9,826 bases of DNA. It comes from Chloroflexota bacterium (lineage in GTDB: Bacteria > Chloroflexota > Limnocylindria > Limnocylindrales > CSP1-4). The notes beneath the pieces were generated by a model. The model made no database searches. It worked only from the letters and a program-made list of their open reading frames with translations, and was not told the origin of the DNA. The stretch lies in assembly GCA_003158495.1 (NCBI GenBank), contig PMJT01000185.1, positions 1,159 to 10,984 on the forward strand, written 5' to 3'. Shown here one piece after another: positions 1 to 6,952 of this stretch (positions within the stretch are counted from its first letter, which is position 1; every line of letters starts with the position of its first letter). Position numbers and translations under genes: made by a program.

Positions 1-1757
1 GTCAGATCGTTCGGATCCGGGCCGCGCTCCGCGTAGAGAGCCACGACCAGGCCGTGAAGTTCCTGATCCAGCGCATCGATGAAACGGCCGCGTTCGAAGC
101 GACCGGTGCCGCCGGCTTCGCGGTCGCGCTCGCGGTCGGCGATCATCGCCGCCAGTAACTCGCGGGCCGGGGTACTGGGGAGCTGCAGGTTCTGCGCCGC
201 GAGCGTGTCCGCGACGCGTTCCTGCTGTTCCGGCACGAGAAGGAGGAGTCGGAGCAACTTTCGCTCTTCGAGCGTGAGCGCCTTCAGCTCCGCCTTCGTG
301 TCGATCGAATCCGGGGCCGAAATGATCGCATCGGCGGAGAAGCGGCTGGTCGCGCCGGCGCCGTCGTTTCGACTGCGGCCACCGGGGCCGCTTCCGGCCG
401 TGGCCGAGTCGGGCGCGTGGAGTGCCTCCAGGAGGACCCGCTCTTCCACCCCGGTTCGACGGGCGAGCGTCTGCAAGTAGCCGTCGCGCACGACCGGGTC
501 CCGGATCTCGCGCAGGAGCGGCACCAGCGCGGCGACGGCGTGGCGCTTGCCTTCCGGCCGACGAACGTCGAACGCGGTGGCGTAATAGTCGATCAGGAAT
601 TCGATGATCGGCTGGGCCGTGCGAATGGCCTCCCGCCAGAGATCGGGTGTCTCGCGGATCACCTCGTCCGGGTCTTTGCCCTCGGGCAGGCGCGCAACGC
701 GGACGCGCGTGATCTCGACGCCGGTTTCCTCCGCTGCCAGAGCGCCGATCAGCTTGAACAGCTCTGCGCCGCCGATCGAGCCGGCGTGCTGGCCGGCAGG
801 GTCGACGTCGTAGGCGAGGACGATCTCGCGGGCGTAGCGCGCGATCACGGCCACCTGGGCAGGCGTGAGCGCGGTGCCGAGCGAGGCGACCACGTTCTCA
901 AACCCGGCCTGGTGGGCCATCAGCGCGTCCGTGTACCCCTCTACGAGGACCGCTTCCTCGCCCTTCCTGATCTCGCCGCGGGCCCGCTCGATCAGGTAAA
1001 GCGTGCGGCTCTTGTCGAAGAGCACCGTCGCCGGGGAGTTGAGGTACTTGGGCGCGTTCGAGTCCGTGTGGGCCGGCGCCGCGCCGTCCTGGCCGGCCAC
1101 GGGCGGCAGGATTCGGCCACCGATACCAACGGCGGCTCCGGAGGCATCGCGGATCGGGAAGATGACGCGGCTTCGGAACTTGTCGTAGGCGCCGCGCCCG
1201 TTCGGCCGGACGCTGGTCAGCCCGACTTCGGCCAGGTCCGCGACATCGACGTTGCGGCGGCTCTTGAGCATCTTGATCATCTGGTCCCAGCCGTCCGGCG
1301 CCCAGCCCAGCTGGAAGCGTTCGATCGTCGCGTCGGTGAAGCCGCGCTTGTGCAGGTAATCGAGCGCCGGCGCGCCGGTCTTCGACTGCGTCAGGACGGC
1401 GTGGTAGAACGCGATCGCCTGCTCCAGGACTTCGCGCAGCTTCGCCTTTCGGGCATCGTCGCGGCTCGTCCGCTCGTCGATTTCGATGCCCGCCTTCGCC
1501 GCCAACCGCTTGAGAGCCTCCGGGAAGCTGAGCCCCTCGCGCCGCATGACGAAGCTGAAGATGTCGCCGCCCTCGCCGCAGCCGAAGCAATGCCAGCTCT
1601 CGCGGGCCGGAGTCACGACGAAACTGGGTGTCTTCTCACCGTGGAACGGGCAGAGACCCTTGAATATCGTGCCCGCCTTGCGCAACTGGACCGCCTCGCC
1701 GACCACGTCCACGATCGACAGCTTGTTCTTGACTTCTGCGGCTACGCCAGACGCCAA
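1..1757 (-). CDS. dnaG: DNA primase DnaG (3' end outside window)
   Basis: DnaG makes the RNA primers for chromosome replication at the fork, working with the replicative helicase. I read 585 codons without a stop before the window edge; E. coli DnaG has 581 residues, so only the extreme C-terminus is missing. The N-terminal zinc-binding domain has the CHC2 pattern C36-x2-H39...C57-x2-C60, inside LCPFHGEKTPSF and WHCFGCGEGGD. The catalytic core follows, with YLNSP near residue 240 and the Toprim acidic residues E273 (EGYTDAL) and D317/D319 (AYDVDPAG). The C-terminal part from about residue 440 is less conserved and should be the helicase-binding domain. The start is TTG at 1757: AGGAGAA (1769-1763) lies at good spacing, and the reading begins just before the usual helix KNKLSIVDVVGEAV. 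No upstream ATG gives a better fit. The gene is preceded by an AT-rich promoter region with inverted repeats. Identification is secure; the TTG start is likely. Confidence 0.97.
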   Translation of the reverse strand, partial: MASGVAAEVKNKLSIVDVVGEAVQLRKAGTIFKGLCPFHGEKTPSFVVTPARESWHCFGCGEGGDIFSFVMRREGLSFPEALKRLAAKAGIEIDERTSRDDARKAKLREVLEQAIAFYHAVLTQSKTGAPALDYLHKRGFTDATIERFQLGWAPDGWDQMIKMLKSRRNVDVADLAEVGLTSVRPNGRGAYDKFRSRVIFPIRDASGAAVGIGGRILPPVAGQDGAAPAHTDSNAPKYLNSPATVLFDKSRTLYLIERARGEIRKGEEAVLVEGYTDALMAHQAGFENVVASLGTALTPAQVAVIARYAREIVLAYDVDPAGQHAGSIGGAELFKLIGALAAEETGVEITRVRVARLPEGKDPDEVIRETPDLWREAIRTAQPIIEFLIDYYATAFDVRRPEGKRHAVAALVPLLREIRDPVVRDGYLQTLARRTGVEERVLLEALHAPDSATAGSGPGGRSRNDGAGATSRFSADAIISAPDSIDTKAELKALTLEERKLLRLLLLVPEQQERVADTLAAQNLQLPSTPARELLAAMIADRERDREAGGTGRFERGRFIDALDQELHGLVVALYAERGPDPNDL

Positions 1758-1762
1758 ATTGC

Positions 1763-1769
1763 TTCTCCT
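1763..1769 (-). promoter_or_regulatory. Ribosome binding site of dnaG
   Basis: AGGAGAA on the minus strand with six bases between GGAGA and TTG at 1757. It decides in favour of the TTG start, because no ATG or GTG in this frame nearby has comparable spacing. Confidence 0.75.
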
Positions 1770-1868
1770 GCCAATCAGACGCTGCCCGCGCCCGCGGCGT
1801 TCGCCCTTGTTTCCGCCCGACTGATCGGCCGTCCGCCCTGCCCGGCTGACCACCTGAACACACGTAAG

Positions 1869-1891
1869 GGCTTGTCAAGTCTTGACAAGCC
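1869..1891. repeat. Inverted repeat with 11-bp arms in the dnaG leader
   Basis: GGCTTGTCAAG and CTTGACAAGCC are perfect complements around one central T. The element lies about 30 bp downstream of the predicted transcription start and about 110 bp before the dnaG start codon. With a one-base centre it cannot fold into a full-length hairpin without opening central pairs, so a protein operator is more likely than a terminator. It resembles heat-shock type operators only loosely and does not match the CIRCE or HAIR consensus sequences. Confidence 0.6.
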
Positions 1892-1927
1892 TTTGCTGGC
1901 TAGATTCTTACCACATTTCGCCGCGTT

Positions 1928-1958
1928 TGTATACCCCTGGGGGGTATTGACATGTCAA
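1928..1958 (-). promoter_or_regulatory. Candidate dnaG promoter with 19-bp spacer
   Basis: On the minus strand a perfect -35 hexamer TTGACA (1958-1953) is followed after 19 bases by TATACA (1933-1928), matching four of six -10 positions. The predicted transcript would start near 1921 and leave a leader of about 160 bases before the dnaG TTG. A 19-bp spacer is longer than the normal 17 and is typical of promoters remodelled by MerR-family activators; here the spacer is filled by a dyad. Placement is inferred from sequence only. Confidence 0.45.
1931..1947. promoter_or_regulatory. G/C-tract dyad operator, CsoR/RicR-like or MerR-like
   Basis: ATACCCC and GGGGTAT form a perfect 7-bp inverted repeat around TGG. 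It also reads as TACCC, five bases, GGGTA, the general form I recall for copper-sensing CsoR/RicR-family repressor sites. It lies between the -35 and -10 hexamers of the candidate dnaG promoter, where either a repressor or a MerR-type activator would act. No CsoR or MerR gene is in the window, so the regulator is unknown. Confidence 0.45.
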
Positions 1959-1960
1959 TA
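1945..1960. repeat. 16-bp perfect palindrome over the -35 box
   Basis: TATTGACATGTCAATA equals its own reverse complement over all 16 bases. It contains TTGACA on both strands and overlaps the adjacent G/C-tract dyad by three bases. It may be a binding site for a dimeric regulator, or a -35 element that happens to be symmetrical. No convincing -10 box follows on the plus strand. Confidence 0.6.
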
Positions 1961-2059
1961 GGGCGGGCCGAGGGGCTGCAGAGTTGCCCCCATGACTATG
2001 GGTCCAATAATCTCGACGTCCACCCGCGAGATGCCGCCCTGGGCGCACTTCTGAGGGTC

Positions 2060-2590
2060 TCAGTATCCAGCTTCCACAGCTTCGATCTGCGTGACCCGGC
2101 CCTGACGGTCGAGACAGATGGCGCCCATGCTGCCGAAGCGACCCGGTTGCCCATGGTCTGTCGGATTGAAGTCGGGCGCTTTCTGGAGAGTGACTCCGAA
2201 GTCAAGCTCGACCGTCGTCGCGGTGTCGTAGCCGGCCTGGCTGCCAAGGCCGTAGCAGCCCTTCGGCCAGCCACCCCAGTCGTCGCGCAGGTTCGCGACC
2301 AGCATCCAGTTGCCCGGGTGGGTTCCGGCGATCAGGAGGTCGCCGACGTTCGGCAGCACTCCCGGTCCCTCTACAGCACGAGCGTGGCCGTGGTAGCGCA
2401 TCGAGTAGGTGCGGCCGTCGTCGAAGGTGTACTTGTCGACCATATCGGGGCCGTCATAGGCCCCACCCTCAGATGCTACGACGCCGATCACGTCGATCTC
2501 CTTCTGGGGCGTGGAGCAGCCGGCGACACCGGCGAGGACGCCCAGAAGCAAGGCCACATGAGCCAGTCGTTTGACACTCGTTGCCCTCAT
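2060..2590 (-). CDS. Small secreted lipoprotein of unknown function
   Basis: The product has 176 residues. Its N-terminus is a lipoprotein signal: basic start MRATSVKR, hydrophobic core HVALLLGVLAG, and lipobox V-A-G-C with the lipidated cysteine at C25. The protein should therefore be exported and anchored to the outer face of the membrane. The mature part begins with a short polar linker and contains DKYTFDDGRTYSMRY (52-66), a GDLLIAG strand, a tryptophan/glycine-rich segment DDWGGWPKGC, and two cysteines (C112, C159) that could form a disulfide. I do not recognise the family. The ATG at 2590 is preferred over an in-frame ATG at 2650 because GGAGG stands four bases upstream and the signal peptide begins there. 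It is divergent from the S9 peptidase gene across 187 bp. Confidence 0.8.
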   Translation of the reverse strand: MRATSVKRLAHVALLLGVLAGVAGCSTPQKEIDVIGVVASEGGAYDGPDMVDKYTFDDGRTYSMRYHGHARAVEGPGVLPNVGDLLIAGTHPGNWMLVANLRDDWGGWPKGCYGLGSQAGYDTATTVELDFGVTLQKAPDFNPTDHGQPGRFGSMGAICLDRQGRVTQIEAVEAGY

Positions 2591-2691
2591 CTCGCCTCCC
2601 TCGGCGTCTCGTCTGATTCGGAGTTCGAGCCTGAGTGGATTGTGGATCACCGAGGATCAGCAGGACATCTCCCCGCAGCGGAGGCCGCCGC

Positions 2692-2721
2692 GTGGCAGGC
2701 TCCCGGCGCGGCCAATACACT
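2692..2721 (+). promoter_or_regulatory. Weak promoter candidate for the S9 peptidase gene
   Basis: GTGGCA (2692-2697) and TACACT (2716-2721) are separated by 18 bases. Each resembles the sigma-70 hexamers moderately (four of six at -35). Transcription would start near 2728, about 50 bases ahead of the ATG at 2778, which has its own ribosome binding site. Inferred only. Confidence 0.3.
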
Positions 2722-2777
2722 CACGGCGATTGATGGGAAGCGCCATCTCCGCGCCCGTCGCAGTTTCCGGAGGCATC

Positions 2778-4952
2778 ATGCCCGTAGCCCGAGCGTCTCA
2801 GGTTTCCAGCGGCACGAGCGCGGCGCCTCGGTCGCTTCAGCCCGACGACCTGTACCGCCTGCGCGTACCTTCCGAGGTACGCCTCGCGCCGGACGGACGG
2901 CTCGCAGTGTTCGCTCTGCAGGCGACCAAGACCCGCCGGGACGGGTACGTCCACTCGATCTGGGGCGTGCCGACCGACGGAAGCGAGGAGCCCTGCCAGC
3001 TCACGCTAGGCGCTTGGCATGACACGTCTCCTCGAATCTCGCCGGACGGCCGGCTTATGGCGTTCCTGTCGGACCGGCGAACACTCGTCGAGCCCGCGCC
3101 CACAGAGGACGCGCCGGGCAAGGCCGGGAAGCGGGAGGACGTCGTCCAGGTCTACGTCTTGCCGCTCGACCGCCCGGGCGAGGCGTCGCGAGTCACGGAT
3201 CTTCCGCGGGGAGTAACAAGCTTCGAGTGGTCGCCCGATGGCAAGCGCCTTGCGGTCCTGAGCCCGTCGACCGGGGCGACAAGGAACGACGACCGCCGGC
3301 GACGCGGCCTCGACGAGCCGGCAGCCAACGGAATGCCGACATCGGACTACCGATACGTGGACCGACTCTCGTTCCTCCACAACGGACGAGGCTTCGTCTA
3401 CGACAGCCGCCCGCAGCTGTGGGTCGTCGACCTCGACCCCGGCGATGTCCGCCGCCTGACGAACGTGGACTGGTCGGTGGACATGCCTGCCTGGTCGCCC
3501 GACGGCAAGCGGATCGCGTACTGCACGGACGAGCGGCGCGACGCCGACTTCGACCCGCGGTCGCACATCTTCGTCGTCGACGTCGACTCCGGAAACCGCA
3601 CGCGTATCACGGACGCCGGCAGGGCTGATTTCTCGGCACCGACCTGGCTTCCCGACGGCCGGACGATCGCCTGCCTCGGCCACCGCTACCCTGCCCACGC
3701 GGGCAGCCGATCCGACGTCTGGCTATTCGCTGCAAACGGCTCCGACTCGGGGCGCGACGGCGGTCGCAATCTATCGGCTCACCGCGACCTCATGCCGGCG
3801 ACCTCGATGAACAGCGACATCACGCCGGGCGAGCCCGCGCGTCTGGTGGCGTCCGCGGACGGTGCGTGGCTAACATTCAGCGCCCCTTGCGACGGCTCAT
3901 ACGAACTGTGGCGGATCTCCACGGACGACGGCCGGCTCCAGCGGCTGACCGAGGGCCGGGAATACATCTCGGGCTTCGACCAAATCGAGGTCAATGGCCA
4001 CCGTAGCCTAGCGTTCATCCGCTCGACGCCGACCGAGCTGCCGGACGTTTGGGCCCAGTCGGACGGTGAGGCGCCGCGCGTCCTGAGTTGCCTGAACGAC
4101 CTCGTGCTCGACGACGTGGAGCTCGTCGAGCCGGTCGAGCGCTCGCACGAGGTCGACGGGCGACGGATCCAGGGCTGGCTCATCGAGGGAGCTGAGTCGT
4201 CCGGCTTTCGCCGTCCCGGCCCGCTCGTCGTCGAGATACATGGCGGCCCCCAGACGCAGTATGGCTGGTCGCCTGTGCTCGAGTTCCAGATCCTGGCGGG
4301 AACCGGGATTAGCGTCTTCTACTGCAATCCACGCGGCTCCACCGGATATGGCCAGCGGTTCGCGGATGCGAATTTCCGAGATTGGGGCGACGGGCCGACG
4401 CGGGACGTCCTCGCCGGCCTCGACGCACTCGTCGCCGAGGGAATCGCGGACAGCCAGAACCTCGGCGTCACCGGGGGCTCGTATGGCGGATACCTGACGA
4501 ACTGGATCGTTGGGCACGATCGTCGCTTCTGCGCGGCGCTCACCGCGCGGTCGGTGAGCGACATGACATCGCTCATGCTGACCGGAGACCTCGCCGGTAT
4601 CGATCCGAAGATGTTCATCGGCGCGGACCCGTGGGAAGAGCCGGATTTCTACCGCGACGCGTCGCCAATCACGTACATCTCGTCATGCACCACGCCACTC
4701 CTCATCCAGCACGCGGAGGAAGATCTGCGCTGCCCGATCGGCCAGGCCGAAGAGCTTTTCGCAGTCCTGCGCGCCCACCGGCGGCCGGTCCGGTTCATGC
4801 GCGTCCCAGCGGAGAACCACGAACTCACACGCGGGGGCACGCCCTTCCGTCGCGTCGAGAATCTCATCCAGGTCCGCGACTGGTTCCGCCACTTTCTCGT
4901 CTACGGCAAGCGGCGCCTACCGCCCCTGCCGCATGCACGCGCCGGCAAGTAG
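2778..4952 (+). CDS. S9 family serine peptidase (acylaminoacyl-peptidase-like)
   Basis: This 724-residue protein has the two-part build of the prolyl oligopeptidase family: an N-terminal beta-propeller that limits access to short peptides, and a C-terminal alpha/beta-hydrolase that cleaves them. Propeller blades show as PD40-type repeats at about residues 35-47 (RLAPDGRL), 86-98 (RISPDGRL), 150-162 (EWSPDGKRLA), 238-250 (AWSPDGKRIA) and 289-301 (TWLPDGRTIA). The hydrolase part has HGGP at 488-491, the nucleophile S568 in GGSYGGY, D649 in HAEEDLRCP and H681 in AENHELTRGG, so the triad is complete. There is no signal peptide, so it is probably cytoplasmic and recycles peptides. ATG 2778 is chosen because GGAGG lies four bases upstream; frames further upstream overlap the lipoprotein gene and look non-coding. 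Substrate preference cannot be read from sequence. Confidence 0.95.
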   Translation: MPVARASQVSSGTSAAPRSLQPDDLYRLRVPSEVRLAPDGRLAVFALQATKTRRDGYVHSIWGVPTDGSEEPCQLTLGAWHDTSPRISPDGRLMAFLSDRRTLVEPAPTEDAPGKAGKREDVVQVYVLPLDRPGEASRVTDLPRGVTSFEWSPDGKRLAVLSPSTGATRNDDRRRRGLDEPAANGMPTSDYRYVDRLSFLHNGRGFVYDSRPQLWVVDLDPGDVRRLTNVDWSVDMPAWSPDGKRIAYCTDERRDADFDPRSHIFVVDVDSGNRTRITDAGRADFSAPTWLPDGRTIACLGHRYPAHAGSRSDVWLFAANGSDSGRDGGRNLSAHRDLMPATSMNSDITPGEPARLVASADGAWLTFSAPCDGSYELWRISTDDGRLQRLTEGREYISGFDQIEVNGHRSLAFIRSTPTELPDVWAQSDGEAPRVLSCLNDLVLDDVELVEPVERSHEVDGRRIQGWLIEGAESSGFRRPGPLVVEIHGGPQTQYGWSPVLEFQILAGTGISVFYCNPRGSTGYGQRFADANFRDWGDGPTRDVLAGLDALVAEGIADSQNLGVTGGSYGGYLTNWIVGHDRRFCAALTARSVSDMTSLMLTGDLAGIDPKMFIGADPWEEPDFYRDASPITYISSCTTPLLIQHAEEDLRCPIGQAEELFAVLRAHRRPVRFMRVPAENHELTRGGTPFRRVENLIQVRDWFRHFLVYGKRRLPPLPHARAGK

Positions 4953-5258
4953 GAGGTCCCGTGCTTGGGCCGTCGGCCGGTGATGAACATGGCCTCGACC
5001 TGATCGGTGGCCTCTGAGATCGCGGGAACAACTTCCTCGGCTCGAATAATCTCCGCACAGCTCAGCGGCCGGATCTCCGCCCGGGTCCGTTTCGAGCGGG
5101 GGAGCCTCAGGAGATTACATTCGATCGGGTGGTTCGGACGCCCTGACCAGAGCAGCTAGACGCAATCGGCTGGTACCACGAACGCAATCGCCGCAATCGG
5201 CCGCGAGGGCAACTGGCAGGGCCGGGGCCGAACTCTGGCGGCTGACAGGCCCCAAGCC
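4953..5258. other. Convergent intergenic region with short repeats
   Basis: This stretch separates the 3' ends of the S9 peptidase and the MBL-fold genes. No recognised gene is present. The octamer CGCAATCG occurs three times at 5161-5168, 5183-5190 and 5192-5199. On the minus strand a stop-free stretch from about 5155 into the S9 3' end reads with GC-rich third positions but has no ATG, GTG or TTG start upstream, so I do not call it a gene. I found no classical terminator with a T run. Confidence 0.5.
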
Positions 5259-5918
5259 TCACCCCGGCAGCGCCCTGTTCGTTCGTATCCATTCCAGCCA
5301 CTGGCGTTCGGCTCCAATGGTGGTTGCCGCGCCGTGGCCCGGCAGCACTCTCAGCCGTTCGTCCAGCCCGACCAGGCGGCTCAGCGACTCCGCCATCTGC
5401 TCCTCGGATCCACCTGGTAGATCGGTCCTGCCCCATGACCCCGCGAACAGCGTGTCACCCGAGAGGAGCAGGCCGTTCGTCCGGTCGAGCAGACAGACCG
5501 AACCCTCGGTGTGCCCCGGCGTGTGGAGGACCTCAAGCTCTATCTCGCCGAACCTGACGCGACCCCCTTCGGCCAGTTCCACCGCCGGAACGCTGGGCGG
5601 GATAGGAAACGGCGCGAAGAGCGGCTGCGGGTGGAGGAGTCTCTCGCGGTCGAGCGGATGAACGGCGATGCGGGCTTCGTCGCCGGATTGGTGATCGTGC
5701 GTCCAGGCCTGCACGGCTGCGTTGTCGCCCACGTGGTCCCAGTGGCCGTGGGTGGACACGATCAGCTTCAGCTTCCAGCCGCGCTCCTCGAGGATGCCGC
5801 TCAGCCAGGCAACGGAGGGAATCGCGGTGTCGATCGCGATCGCCTCGTGAGTGCGAGTGTCACCGAGGACATAGACGTTGGTCGCGATCGGTCCAACCGT
5901 CCTGCTGAGCAACTCCAT
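5259..5918 (-). CDS. MBL-fold metallo-hydrolase (glyoxalase II-like)
   Basis: The 219-residue product is a compact metallo-beta-lactamase-fold enzyme. It shows the metal ligands in order: H57, H59, D61 and H62 in THGHWDHVGD, H136 in HTPGHTEGS, D155 in LSGDTLFAG, and H195 in LPGHGAATT. The GRTDLPGG segment (163-170) is typical of glyoxalase II-like and YcbL-like thioester hydrolases, which release the acid from glutathione-type thioesters; the true substrate is unknown. No signal peptide is present, so it should be cytosolic. The ATG at 5918 has no Shine-Dalgarno sequence, but a -10-like TAGTCT ends six bases before it, suggesting a leaderless mRNA. It lies 165 bp downstream of DDAH on the same strand and probably has its own promoter. 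Confidence 0.93.
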   Translation of the reverse strand: MELLSRTVGPIATNVYVLGDTRTHEAIAIDTAIPSVAWLSGILEERGWKLKLIVSTHGHWDHVGDNAAVQAWTHDHQSGDEARIAVHPLDRERLLHPQPLFAPFPIPPSVPAVELAEGGRVRFGEIELEVLHTPGHTEGSVCLLDRTNGLLLSGDTLFAGSWGRTDLPGGSEEQMAESLSRLVGLDERLRVLPGHGAATTIGAERQWLEWIRTNRALPG

Positions 5919-5924
5919 GCCCGG

Positions 5925-5930
5925 AGACTA
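5925..5930 (-). promoter_or_regulatory. -10 box for a leaderless MBL-fold gene
   Basis: TAGTCT on the minus strand is separated by six bases (CCGGGC) from the ATG at 5918, so transcription would begin at the A of the start codon. There is no purine-rich ribosome binding site in between and no convincing -35 box. The same layout recurs ahead of the DDAH gene. Confidence 0.5.
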
Positions 5931-6083
5931 GCACGGAATCGGGACGATCCTACCGACCGCCAACCGACCGGGTGGCAGTCTCAGAGGTGCCCTACCTGGG
6001 TCGGCGTGGCCATCCCGATGCGGTGAACGGATCAGCCACAGTCCAGTTCCGTTGCCATCCGGGGACTCGATTCTGCGCCAGGG

Positions 6084-6899
6084 TCACGGCAGCACGTTCA
6101 CCAGGCAGGTGGGGCCACCGTCGGCGAGGGCGAACTCGTCGAGCTTGAGTTCGCGAACTTCAAGTCCGGTCTCTCGTAGAAGACGGGCCGCAATCGGGTT
6201 TCCAGAGGCGAGGAACGCGTGCTCGCCGAGCGCGAGGACATTGGCTCCTGACAGTTCGTCGTTGGGCAGCAGCAGGCGGCGGATCTCGCCGGGCGGCGCC
6301 GCGTCGGGGCCGGCCGCGTCGAGGGAGGCGAAGCCGGCGGCCGTGCCGATGACCGTGTTCGGCCGCACGGCCGTGACGGCCGTCGCGAGATGGAGGCGGT
6401 CCGTCACCGGGCAGAGGAAGGGCCGATATCCGAGGGACCTCGCGGCGTCGGCCAGCACGCGAGCGCCTGTGACGTTGGTCCGGGCGCTCAGGCCGATCGC
6501 GATCCGGCCGCCAAAGATGATCACATCGCCGCCCTCGAGAGTCCCCGGATCCTCCACTGGCTCGACGCGCACGCTCGCCGGCAGGCGGGCAAGGGCCGCC
6601 CGAAGCACGGACTCGACCTCCGGCCGTCGGGACGCGAAAGCCGGCCGCGCCACCACCACTACCGGCGGTCCACCTGGCTGGACCGGCGCCAGCGTGACGA
6701 GCGCGTCCGAGACGAACGTGGCGTCGGGGAGATCCGGTTCCTCGGGAAGACGAAGCAGCGGCAGTCCGGCGTCCTCGAGCGCCGCGCAGAACGCCGCGTG
6801 CTGCGCGAGAACCCGTGAAACGTCGATCCGGCCGCGGTCCGGGTGGGTCGAGATCGCGTCGTGGAAGGCGGGGCCCGGCGGCCGGACGATGACAAGCAT
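6084..6899 (-). CDS. ddaH: Dimethylarginine dimethylaminohydrolase (DDAH)
   Basis: DDAH hydrolyses N-omega-methylated arginines to citrulline plus methylamine or dimethylamine. The 271-residue protein has the guanidino-group-modifying enzyme fold signatures: LPDATFVSD (57-65), TLEGGD (120-125) with the acidic catalytic residue E122, GLSARTN (136-142), the catalytic histidine H170 in DRLHLA, and the nucleophile C265 in DGGPTC near the C-terminus. Spacing and order match Pseudomonas DDAH (Glu114, His162, Cys249). In bacteria it could recover nitrogen or carbon from methylarginines released by protein breakdown; related arginine deiminase-type activities cannot be ruled out. The ATG at 6899 (MLVIVRPPG) is the family start; a frame-open extension to 7040 overlaps DUF1349 and is not conserved-looking. 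A TACGAT box six bases upstream suggests a leaderless transcript. The DUF1349 gene ends 53 bp upstream. Confidence 0.92.
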   Translation of the reverse strand: MLVIVRPPGPAFHDAISTHPDRGRIDVSRVLAQHAAFCAALEDAGLPLLRLPEEPDLPDATFVSDALVTLAPVQPGGPPVVVVARPAFASRRPEVESVLRAALARLPASVRVEPVEDPGTLEGGDVIIFGGRIAIGLSARTNVTGARVLADAARSLGYRPFLCPVTDRLHLATAVTAVRPNTVIGTAAGFASLDAAGPDAAPPGEIRRLLLPNDELSGANVLALGEHAFLASGNPIAARLLRETGLEVRELKLDEFALADGGPTCLVNVLP

Positions 6900-6905
6900 T
6901 GGCGC

Positions 6906-6911
6906 ATCGTA
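6906..6911 (-). promoter_or_regulatory. -10 box for a leaderless ddaH
   Basis: TACGAT on the minus strand is followed by GCGCCA and then the ATG at 6899, putting the expected transcription start on the initiation codon. No Shine-Dalgarno motif intervenes. A weak GCGGCA lies 17 bases upstream as a possible -35. Confidence 0.5.
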
Positions 6912-6952
6912 GCGGTCTGCGGCGCCGGTGCCGCGTGCAGTTGCGTCCGAGT

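Larger units (their letters stand above)
1758..2059. other. dnaG leader and promoter region, no gene seen
   Basis: This stretch lies between the dnaG start and the 3' end of the lipoprotein gene, both on the minus strand. Open frames across it on either strand are continuations of antisense frames and lack plausible starts. Bases 1861-1960 are 48% G+C by hand count, clearly lower than the flanking genes, as expected of a control region. It holds three inverted repeats (listed separately) and a long-spacer promoter candidate. A small hairpin at 1989-2002 (CCCAT, loop GACT, ATGGG) lies about 60 bases past the lipoprotein stop and could be a weak terminator, but it lacks a T run. Confidence 0.6.

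Noticed and set aside
898..1590. Minus-strand 230-codon frame rich in Arg, Gly and Pro
   Set aside because: It is a shifted frame of dnaG; the CHC2 and Toprim motifs are in the other frame, which runs unbroken to the window edge.
1315..1760. Possible frameshift or pseudogene in dnaG suggested by the GTG and ATG starts of neighbouring frames
   Set aside because: Codon-by-codon reading from TTG 1757 is continuous through all motifs with no stop.
1871..1910. Plus-strand promoter using TTGACA at 1882
   Set aside because: At 16-18 bp spacing no -10 box is present (TTCTTA), and no plus-strand gene follows.
417..1961. Plus-strand open frame of 514 codons opposite dnaG
   Set aside because: It is antisense to a fully recognisable dnaG. 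The frame stays open because GC-rich codons on the real strand rarely give stops opposite; the protein is low-complexity Arg/Ala/Val-rich and has no ribosome binding site.
1952..3022. Plus-strand open frame of 356 codons
   Set aside because: It runs opposite the lipoprotein and then out of frame across the S9 peptidase start. Its ATG lies inside the 16-bp palindrome, with no binding site of its own.
3006..3698. Minus-strand 230-codon frame opposite the S9 peptidase
   Set aside because: It is the antisense shadow of the beta-propeller coding region, with no recognisable motifs.
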